Source: Apostichopus californicus (taxonomy: Eukaryota > Echinodermata > Holothuroidea > Aspidochirotida > Stichopodidae). From it: a stretch of DNA of 64,000 bases. The notes below the pieces were generated by a model. The model saw only the letters and a program-made list of their open reading frames with translations. It searched no databases and was not told where the DNA came from. The stretch lies in assembly GCA_020650975.1 (NCBI GenBank), contig JAIPMN010009634.1, positions 1-64,000 on the forward strand. The letters run 5' to 3'. A program made the translations under genes and the position numbers. Positions 49,801-61,800 of this stretch are shown here, in pieces (within the stretch, counting starts at the first letter, position 1; each line of letters starts with the position of its first letter).

Positions 49801-52800
49801 TTCTTGCTCAGGAAGGAAAACAATAAATTTACAATATTTAATTTAAACATCGCACACAGTTGCTAAAACACAATCCAGTGAAAACTGACACCAAGTGTAA
49901 ACTAAACTGGTCATTTCTTAAAGCTTATAATGAAAGTTAGATTCTCATTTCCCATCTGGCATGTCACTCTTTCTAAAGTTTGTTCCCTGAGGATATCACT
50001 ATTATAATAAACAATACATGCTTGTGCTATAATTTCACGTCATATGACTAAAGAATCCAACCATTCAATTTCTTGCCGATCAAAATGCAAAATCAACGCT
50101 CAGTTGATTATGAAACACGACATAATTTTAACCCCTTCCTCAATTTGAATTAACCAATCAGAGCCACTGATTCTTTCTTTGTGCATAATTTTATGGACAC
50201 TGAGTCCCACGAAATATAGTTTGTATCCCAATTTGTTAAGCTCCGTCGATTCTTCGCACGACTCTTTGATTCCAGACAAACCCCAACTGCTCAGTAGAAC
50301 TGGCAAAATGAAAACAAAAACACATCTTCAAATTATTTTCATTATTCTGTTCTCACCTTAATCTGTTCATCTTTGTCTCTGAGTGCATCGAGTAAGTCCT
50401 GTGTGGCCTTCTGGTTGGCATTGGCGACATCTGCTCTCTCTGCGACCATTTCCTGGGTAAAGAAAGTATCCAGATTACATCGGTAGTAACCAGTCAGACG
50501 CATGCAATGAACAAACTCTCCCCTCTTGCTTGTGATATTATTACAGAATAAGGAAGAGATCTCAGCTGTAGCATTATAAGTAACTAGAATTATTCATCAT
50601 AACCATTCATCAAAGCAGCTTTTTTTGATTTAACATTCAGACTTTTTGTCTATGTTCCTTGATATATAAAAACCCCATCAAAGTCTTTAGTCCTTATCTA
50701 GATTAGTTCAGTTTTTTATGCACATAATTTTGAAAAGGAAAAGAACTTGAAAATTTCCAGTTTGCTATTTACATCAAATTAACATTGACATGCTTAAAGT
50801 GTCAAAACAACAAAATGTCGAAGACCGAATCAATGTAGTCAATGACTCCTTCAATTGCCTTCTCTTTGGTGAAAAATGTGAGAATGTACTTAAGTTTTAA
50901 TAATTTTGCACTCTCATTTTGAGTAACGTTGAATAGACTTGGTATAAAAATAGATGGTCAAACACAAAGACGTTGCTTAAAGAGAATCAATAAGATGACA
51001 TTCAAAAAACAAATTTTGACAAATTTTTGAAGAGAAGGTCGAAATCATACCTGTAACTGTTTCTCTTTGTCTCTCAGTTTTGCTGTCAGTTGCTTAAAGA
51101 GATCTTCTTTGGCCGTTTCACCCCTGGCCTGCCCCTCCAGGAGGTCCCGTAGGTTTTCCAGCATGCCGTCTTTCTCCGCGATGGACTTCTGAAGGTTACT
51201 GATGATGGCTTCCTTCTCCCCTAACGACCGCTTCAGACCCTCGTCTTGGACCTAATGAGTGGTGAAGGTATGACGACCAATTATTAACATGTCTTCCCTA
51301 ACGAGGGCTTGAGACCCTCATGACGACCAATTATTTACCACGTACCTTCAATGTTGCCGTGGTGGCCCAAATCACTAGTGACGCTGTACGCAGGCATGAG
51401 CTTTTTCCACGAATTCGCGGAATATCCATGATTTCTTTTCTACCTCGGGGACAAAAACTATTACCCTAACACACTGTAGCATACGCACACTGGAGCCTAA
51501 ACCGCAATTTTTGCAAAGTTCCGTGATTTTTTTTTTACCCCTGGCTCATCCCTGTGTACGTTACACGTTTGTGCTCAATGGAGCTTGGACCACCGTTGAC
51601 CTCAAATTGTTGACACACCCTCTGAGCATCGATTCTGAGGGTGGGAGTCTTCATGGAGGATCCTAGGTGATGGGCCATAAATTTTGCCGACCCCTGATGT
51701 AAATAACACACTCGACGACCGATTGGTTATTTACTAAGAATTGTCACATACATAGGTGGGCCTAAACTTTGCGAACCCTTAATGTAAATAACACACTCAA
51801 CGGCAGAGTAGTTACTTACTATAACTTTGTCACAGATATAGGTGGGCCTAAAATTTGCGGACTGCTGATGTAAAGAACACCTTGAACGCCCAAGTAGTTA
51901 CTAGCAATGGTCAAAAACATTGGTGAACATGCATACACTTCTGTGGAAGGACTCACACACTCTGATGTTTGCCAAAGAAATAATAAGATCTTTGACCTCA
52001 ACTGACCTAAACATTTTTAGATAACCCACTACTCAGCTAACACTTGAATAAACTTTGACTGAATATCTACTCATTCCCAACGAATGGGAAACCATTTCAA
52101 ATATTTTTAAGAAATGATCTAAATATGAGTGAATTAAGTCAAGGATTTTTCTGACCATATCTCAGTTTCAAAGTGCATTTATGACCAACTGTGTCTTCAA
52201 TAAATATCAAAAGATAAAGACATACCTCTTTGGACCTGCTTTGAAGATTCATTGCTTCAGTGAGTTGTTTGTTCTGATCGCCAGCTCCTTTTAACCTATT
52301 TTCCAAGTCCTGCGGAAAACAGAAATACATCCTCAATATAAAATTGACTTTCTCAGCATAAGTAAAATATTTAAAGTTTACCCACAATAAAAGCTCTCTC
52401 CAGTTTCTCTACCACTTATCGTCATGAAGATATCCTTCAAGTACAAACTCTATTAGCTGCAACAAAATTCATCAGTTTTATATCAGTTTTATAAGCTATG
52501 CATATAGGTCATGACCCTAATTTACATAAAGTGTTTAACTTACTTTGAACTTTTGTTTCTGATCCAGATTAGCCCTATGAAGTTGTTCCAAATCATTCTC
52601 CTTTTCTTTCAACAATTTCCTGAGGTCACCAGCTTCAGCTTCGGCTGCTTCTGTTGCTAAAACCTGTTCCTCAACTTTACCCTGCAAATGAAGTAAAGTG
52701 ATTGGTTGACTCTCGTTGTTGCTATGGTTACAATATTTTGTAGGATATATGAATATATAGAGAAAAATACAGGGAAAATTTTGGAAAGTTGAAAACTAAC

Positions 52801-55800
52801 ATCTTGTTTAGCCAAGAAAATATGAAGTTTATATTTAGTATTCAGAAATTAATTACACAAAAGTGTCAAAATAAAAATGTCTTCGGTCTGTTAAGATGGT
52901 AAACTAGACTAACGAGCTGCATCGAAACGGCTTTCCTAGATGGGTAAGCAGAGATGCCAAGTTTGGAAACACTTTTCAATAATAAAAAGAGCAAATAAGT
53001 TATTTTATACAGAAAATCAAAATACTTTTATCATGTTATGTAGTTCTTCCCATGTACACATTAACATTAATACATTTTTTCATTCAACCCACAATGACCA
53101 GTTACCATAGCTTCACATTTAAAATTTGGTCACATTTTTCATTCTAATTTTCTTTGTAACACAAACTTTTGGATATTTTACTTTTAACTTTAAAGGAGAT
53201 CTGACTGTAATGATACACCTATGTGTTTTAGTCATATTTTATGATTTTTAGTAACATTTTCTTACACTCAGTGTAATTGTTATGTGGAAGCAAGTATTGC
53301 ATGTCCGAGGCTAAAAGCCAAATATACTACTCAAGATGTTTGGTTGTCTGAGACAGGCATTACCTTTGTGAAAAGTGGGCACACGCAAAAAAAAACGGAC
53401 TGAATAAATATGAAAAACATATTTCCATATCCATCCTTATTTTCCGTACGAACTACGGAAAAGCCCGGACTGGTTGGCATGTCTGGGTGAGTAAGATATA
53501 ATATTTAATAATCAAACCTCCAATCTCTTCTCTTTCTCCTTCAACCTCTTCTTCAGATCATCCAAGGCCGAGTCACCATCTCGAGACTGTTCCTGAAGAA
53601 AGGAAAACAAAGTCGCAGCTTGTGTCATTATGAGATTGTATTTTGTGTACAGAGGTGACACAGTCCTACCAATGAATCACTTTAAATGCTCCTGAGCGGT
53701 ATTTTAAATTCCCGTGTTAATTCTTTGTCAAGGTATGCAACTTTTAAGCTTTAAATATTAACAATCTTGTATTTGAAGCCAAAGTAAGCTGATGAAAAAT
53801 AGCTGCTCACTTCACACAGAGTTGGTTTTTTAGCCTCCTATTTGAAGAAACGTAAGGCATTAAACTTGTTTGAATTGAGGCATCTCTGTTTGAATGTGAT
53901 ACCAGAGAGAGTAAAGTTCAAAGAAGAGAAGGGAAAAATAAAAGCAATCAAGCAGAAAATGTAACCCTGAAACCAGAAGAAGGAATGTTTGCCTTGGTTT
54001 CCTGTGTTATACAGTTGTGTATTACAATTGTTTATATCTCATTGCTCCTGTAAGGAGGTGATGAATTGCCATGGCAACAGTTGTCATGGTAACAATGTGA
54101 GTTCCTGAGTGACTCTATATAGTTTGAATGTTATAGAATCAGGGAAGAGCCTGGTGTAAAAAAAAAATCACGGAACTTTGCAAAAAGTGCGGTATAGGTT
54201 CCAGTTTGCGTATGCTACAGTGTGTTAGGATAATAGTTTTTGTCCCCAAGGTAGAAAAGAAATCACGGATATTCTGCGAATTTGCGGAAGAAGCTCAGGC
54301 CTGTAGAATACTTACTGATTCAAATGGATTACTAACATCAAGAGGGTGAAGTTTACGTTTTCAAAAAAGAAAGGTGCTTGTTACGGTGTAAGAACAGGTT
54401 CTAAACAATATGATTAAGTTTTTAACCATTCTACTTTTTTTCTAGATGCAACATGCAGTTTACTAAAATGACAAAACTATGAGAAATGCATTATTTTTTT
54501 TCCTTTTTTTTTTTAAACTGCTGACAAATGAGCACTGTACGGAAGCTTAAAAGTGCCATCAACATAAGAAAACTTTGCCCCAATAAGTCAACATTTTTTA
54601 GTAAATTGTTTAGATAACAAGATAATATCCATCAAAAATCAGAAAAATGTTGGATGTTGCTCTATTGCTTTAACTGAGCAATTGAACATTATTCTGCAAA
54701 ATGTTTACTTGACAACTTATCAGATCTCGTCAATTCAACATTTTTCTGCAAAATGATCAATTGTTTGTTCACTTTATTCCATCTGAGCAATTGAACAATT
54801 GAGCTTCCGTAGCACTGTCTTGTGGCATATTGATGTTGTGGTGATTACAAATACACAGTGTTCTTCTAACTTGAGATCTTGGAGAGGGTGTAAAGACAAT
54901 GTGAGGACAACTAACGAGATTAAATGCATGTAAAACTTAAACAAAACAACGTTAGTATTCTGAGTACAATTACTGTGATGTAAGTCCTATGTGAGCAGCA
55001 TTCAAATTAACATTTTCACCATTTTTCCTTTCTATTTGATCTCAAATGGGTTTGGATATAGCTTTCACATGAAACTGGGTTAAACTGAAGTCACATTAGC
55101 ATGAACACAGATGTGGGTCAAATTAAAGTCATTTTAGCTTTCACATGGAACTGGGTTAAACTGAAGTCACATTAGCATTGACTCAGAGGTGAACCAAATT
55201 AAAGGGCACTTTAGCTTGAACTCAGATATGGGTCAATTTAAAGTCATTTTAGCTTTCACATGGAACTGGGTTAAACTGAAGTCACATTAGCATTGACTCA
55301 GATGTGAGTCAAATTAAAGGCACTTAAGCTTGAACTCAGATGTGGGTCAAATTAAAGTCATTTTAGCTTTCACATGGAACTGGGTTAAACTGAAGTCACA
55401 TTAGCATTGACTCAGAAGTGAACCAAATTAATGGCAATTTAGCACTGACTCAGATGTGGGTCAAATTAAAGTCATTTTAGCTTTCACATGGAACTGGGTT
55501 AAACTGAAGTCACATAGCATTGACTCAGAGGTGAACCAAATTAAAGGGCACTTTAGCTTGAACTCAGATGTTGGCCAAATTAAAGTCATTTTAGCTTTCA
55601 CATGAAACTGGCTTAAGTTGAAATCACATTAGCATTGACTCAGAGGTAAACCAAATTAAAGGCACTTTAGCTTGAACTCAGATGTGGGTCAAGTTAAAGT
55701 CATGTTAGCTTTCACATGAAACTATTTTCAGCTGAAGTCACATTAGCATTGACTCAGGTGTGAGTAAAATTAAAGGCATATTTGCTTTGACTTGAAGGTG

Positions 55801-58800
55801 GTTCAAAATAAAAGTCCTTGCACCGTTGATTCAAAGGTGTGTTAAATTAAAGTCCATGTTAATAGCATTCACCCAGAGGTGAGTCAACTTAAAGGCATTT
55901 TAGCAGAGGTTCGGAGGTGGGTCAAATTAAAGTCATTTATAGCTTTGGAACTGGGTTAAACTGAAGTCACCTTTGCATCGACTCAGAGATGGGTTAAACT
56001 AAATTCATTTTAGCATTGACTCAGAAGTGGGTTAAACTTAAGTTATATAAGCATTTACTCAGAGGTGGGTTAAACTAAAGTCATATAAGCATTGAGTCTG
56101 ATGTGGGGTTAAACTAAATGTCATTTTAGCCTAGCCCTTGCATGCATCAATTTACACAATACGAACAGCATTTTTGCATCAAGAGTGGTAAGCTTTACAT
56201 TTTTTCTGTTTTCAATCTCAAAACCGTCAACGGAAATGGAGATAAGAGATTCTATCAATGTGAAATTATGGATGGAGTGAAACATTTCAATAACAAAGTC
56301 TTGAAGAGTGGGGTATGGGATGGTGAAGACATTGCTACTTGAAGAAATGTGATGAGCGGGTGGAAACACAAAGGAAGCACTTCACAGGAAAATGGTGGGA
56401 AAAAAACAGAAGCCCTTCACTTCAGGGAAAAAAGAAAAGGAAAACACTATGGACTGCAAAATAACTCACGAGAGATGAGAAGTTACTTCGGGCGTTCTCC
56501 ATAAGATCCTGTAAAGGTTTACGGGGTGGGAGGATGCAGGAAAATGTTGAACAATTGAACTTTATTATAAATGGGAAATCGCTGTTGCGTATCATAAAAT
56601 ACTGAAGATACTTTTGTTCTATGTATAAGCATGGGGGGGGAGGGGGTATAAATTCTTGATTTTGTCTCTCATTTTGCTAAGATTCTTTAGTCTTTTTGAA
56701 GTTAGCCTATTGTTTCTTATTATTTTTGCTAGCATGGAAAATGACTTTGCAGACACCAAACCACCAATATATATAGACTCTTGTCAATCGTTTGGTAAAG
56801 TTATCTTTGTGCTATTATAACCCCCTTTTTTTAGCCGGTAAAAAGGTCTATAGCACCCGAAACATTATTAAATCAGACCTTATTTGCGTGACCAGAAAAG
56901 TAGCAGTTATTTCTCTTAGTATTAACAAAACTCTCACCAACCACTAGAAAGTGTAGTTGAAGGCTACTATATAAAAAGTTAAGGGGTTAAAGGATACCTG
57001 GGGAAACATGCCATCCATGCTATCATTTAATCTTGCTAAACTTTACACATTTTAAGATTATAATTAAATCACTTTATACAAATAACTCATTAAAAGTTTC
57101 AAATGAAGTAAACTCTTTTTCAGTTGTTCATAATCTTCCGGCCAGTTTTCATTTACTTCTTTAATTTTACATAAAAAACTGAATTCCTTTCGAAATCACC
57201 TCCCTGCCGCTTTCTGTGTGGTACTGAATGCAACTGGGGCGTGATCCCTGGTTACACTGTATGCAAGGTAATGTGGTTTCTGAATGCCGCCCCCTGTTTA
57301 CCCCAAAAAATGGCTATATAGGGATCACTACCAACTAAGGACTAAGGATAGCTCAGTTGGTCCAGTGTTGGGTCACTGGTTTCAATCCAGTTCTCGCCAT
57401 AAATATCTTTGCTCTTTATAATTGTTTTATAATTTCCCAGTCAGTTTTTTTGTCGTTCGTTTATTTGTATAATAAAGAACACTGTTGCCCTACTTCCAAT
57501 AAAGAGTGTATCTCTGCATCATATCTGGTTCACATACCTGTATTATCTCATCTTTTTCTTGGAGTGTCTTGTTCATCCTCTGGATGAGCTTGTCTTTCTT
57601 GTCCAGATCTTTCTTGCAGTCGTCGAGGAGATCCTGAACGGAAGGTAAGGATAGAGTGATATGGAAACTGGCTAGTGCTTTAAAGTTTGTTATGGCCAGT
57701 GACAACTCAAAAGTTAATAACATTGCTAATTTATTTCTTATTATGTAACATATCTTGTTATACTGACTTGAATAATTCTCAAAATAAAATAAAACTGTTA
57801 GCAAACTGCTTATCCACTAGAGAGCCTGTGTAGGAGAATGTGTAAAAGTAAGTTGGCCTGACATTTCGATCCTAGCAGGATCTTCTTCAAAGGCTAAATG
57901 ACGAGTGAATAATTATCGTCAAAAGTGATAAATGACTCATGCAATATTTGACAAATAGCTGTTAAAAGTATTTCCAATTTTAGCAACAGTGTTATACAAA
58001 AATAAGCTGAGTGTTTTGAATCCACTTTTCAATCAAATATTTCCTTAGTTGGAAGAGATATCACCAAATTTTGGCGACAGAATTGCGACCCAAATGTATA
58101 CGAAGAAACCAAATCATGCCTCACCTCATAGTGATCCTTCATATCTCCAGTTTCACGAGCAGCTCGGTCTCTAGCCTCCTGTACTCGATTCTGCAGATCC
58201 TGTCAAGAAAAAACAAAAATGGCAGGTTTTCTTTTAGACAAAACCAGCAAATAATTGAGTTTAATAAATACCAGCTATTACCATTCAAAGATGTGAAATT
58301 TTACAGAACCATGTAGAACTTTACACATATTTGCCTATCTTGAAGTTTGCCCAACTTCACACGTCCCCCAACCACCTTCTTGGTCCTATGTACAACAAGC
58401 ACAGAGCACAATCCATTCTTTTACAATTTTCTTTTACACCTCTCAGCTGGTCGAAAGAAGATTTCATTATACCACCGTAACAATTTTTTTTTAAGTCCCC
58501 TAAGATCCATCTATTTTTCCCAATTAATTTACCCCGTCAGATAAAGTCTTTGTTTTTTTACTTGCCTGGATGTCAGCTTCTTTCTCCCCGAGACTCTTCT
58601 GGTTGTCAGCCTCTCCCTGTATCTTCTCGTTTCTCAGCCGATCAATCTCCTGTTGCTTACGGGCATTGGTCTTCTGGAGACCCTGTTGAAAAGCATTTCG
58701 TGGAAGGTATGACTTGTAACTTCCAAAATGTTTAAGTAGTGTGGACTTGCTATGCTATTTACAGCGAAAAAATACGGAGGGAATACTATTAAATAACTTG

Positions 58801-61800
58801 CTTAGCAGACTCCTCCCACTCCCCCACCCCTGCCCTTCCCCACCCCACCCAGACGGAGTTTGAAACACCTGTTCGATAAAAATTGCTGTTGTGCAAGTTG
58901 AAGAAACAGAACATCCTCATGAATACCACAAACCTCAATAGAAGCATACAAAACTTGTCATCCTGTCTAAATTGACTATTTTAAAACAAGAGCCTAAACA
59001 CAGTATCCCCTCAAGACTTGTAAGACAGTGTATTATTGGCAAAAGAAGTCAAACTTCCTTAGAAATCCTCTAAAACACCAGGAAATGCTAGTTGTAACCC
59101 ATGCCGTGATATCATTTTTGCCCCTTTTTGTCAAACCTTCCAGATGACTTATGAATAAGATTTTATAACAAAATATGATTTTCTATCCAAAGAGAGGAAT
59201 TTAAGGGCAATACAGAATATAAATCAAAAATGGTAAGGGGTTAAAAGGGGGGAAAAACAACAAGCTAGATATCTTCTCCCTACCTCATTTTCCAGTTGCT
59301 TGGCGTGGAGATCTGCCTTCAAATCAGCAACATTTGTCTGTATGTCGGATACTGAGGATTGGTACTGCTCCAAGTCCTAGAAAATGGCCAAGACGGAAAA
59401 AAAAAACAAAGATTGGATAACGAAAGGCCAAAAAGCTCAGAAATTCTGAAAACCAGTATTTCTCCTCAAGCAATGGATAAAGGGGGGTAGTAATTCAGTG
59501 AGGGAGAAAGTATGACACATTGTTAAATATTTAATTCAACACCCACATGTTTTGTATATTAGCATTATTAAATTCATGTGAAAAGCAAGTACTAAAAACA
59601 GTGCAATATTTATCACTTGTACTTAAATGAAACTTGACTAAGTTTAAGCTAATAAAACCTGACATTTGTTTGTGGGATTTCAGTGTCAAATTTCTTGAAA
59701 ATATTTAATAACCAGAAAATGAAAAGGTTTAGTGGTTACGATGCCTATACATATTCATAGTGTGGTAAGTCATACATGTTAATATCCATGAACTTGCGCA
59801 CACTAAAACGATGAGGATTATCTATTGACTATGTGGTAACATATAAAGGAAGGTACCAGGAATCAGTTATCATGTTAACAAAGTTTAAGTCTGTCTAGTG
59901 ACTTAGAATAACCAGAAAGCCATTTGGCTTTGTGATTCCTTGCCATACAATGTTCTCAAAATTCAAAATAACTATCTGACTATTGTTATATATGTCCAAG
60001 AATTAAGTATAAGCCAGAAAAGATCAGAGATTTCCAACTCTTATTAGTAATACTCCCTTGTGGGCATCAACCATTTCATTCACTGGTAAGGAATTTACAT
60101 AGAATCTTTATTCCAAAATGTTTCAATATCCAGAAAGAACAGTCTTCCTACGTGAAATACAGACACATAGATGTATGAATAAAAGAACATTTCCTTTTAC
60201 CAATTTTGAGTTAGCAAGTCCCTTTAATAATTGTTATTAATGAATGAGAGTTACATGACATTGTTTATAAACTGTGAAATATTTCACAACGTACTGCCAA
60301 AGAAAAAGTCATGTAGTATAAAGCACCAAGAAAATGGCCACCCTGAGCCAATTTAAGATAACCTGTTGACCCCCTTGAGCCAACAAATTTTTGCCCATTT
60401 GAGGAAAGCTGCTTTAACGATATAGGTCAAAGAGGGGAGGAGTCGTTTATGAGTATGCTACCCATCAAAGTGCGACTGACAGTCATGCCTTCTCTATCCT
60501 ATCCTATACATCCTGTTTAGCCACGTACCTGGTATTTCTTCATTTCAGCTTTGTGCATGGATTCCCTGGCCACGGATACTTCCTTGTCCTTGTTATCCAG
60601 TTGTTGATAAAGTTGATCAATCTAGTAACCAAAAAAACAGACATTCATCTAATTATTTTATTATTTATTACGATTATTATTAAAAAAAATTAATATTAAA
60701 TTATAAATGGGACTTAGAATGACTTTCATTGTAATTTAATGTGTGGGAATGTACACATGCGTTTGTTTTTCTATCTGACCGAGGACTTGAACAAAAGAAT
60801 TCCAGGTCCTCGGTTGTGATTTCTAAAGAATCACCACGTCCTCAGAAGAATTCTATTGTATGGGGTATTGTTAAGGTTAGGGTACGTGGATTTGAACAAT
60901 GGAAATACAATGGGGTCCTCGATTGGAATGTAATACAAACATGTATGTATATGTGTGTGTCGTGGAGTTCTTAGAGGTCACACACGATACACAAACAAGT
61001 ATAACATTGGTAGGACATTGCTGGAAGAATGTGGGGTAGAATGAGAGAGGGGATAGGTCATAGGTCATTTTAAGAGACAATTTTAAAGGAATACGTCACC
61101 TCTTTTTCTTTTCCTCTCATAGCTTGAACAAAGCCTTGTATGGCTTTGTCTCTCTTTAACGTATTACTCTTCAGAGAAAGTATCTCGTTCTTTTTCATGT
61201 TAAGCTCGTTCGCTGCTTCCTGGTAACGGAAAAAATAAACAAAAAGTTGAAGACGGGATCTTCCCTACCAGAATTTTAATGTCCTAATATCAACAAATTC
61301 ATAATCATAGCTTAAAGAAATCACAAAAGAGTCGAACACAAAATAAGTATTGCACTTTCAAATGGCTGACAACTGTTATTAACAATGAATCATTTAGATC
61401 CCTACTCATGATAAGTGGCCAGATGCCTTATTTATCTCAAACAGGGTTATCAAGAACACTAATGACAGAGGATAATGCAATATCAACATGTATCTTCTAA
61501 GATGAGAAGTAAAGGTGAATTGGTGGGGGATATCTATCAACTTCTGAGACCAAAACCAGAGAAAATTTAGGTTTTGTGAAAAATTAGAGACAAATTTATT
61601 ATGCAGGAGATATATTTTATGTTATTTCAATACTTGCTGTTACATAAAAAGTGAATCCTACTTAGGAGGAACTTTTGCAGGTTTTACAAGTTTCTCGCTT
61701 AGCAACAGATGATTCATCATAAAGCCGGGTTGGAGAAATGCTATGAACCACCTACATCATGTTCAAGAGTTACTTCATAGTCTTTGTGGGAATTCAATCG

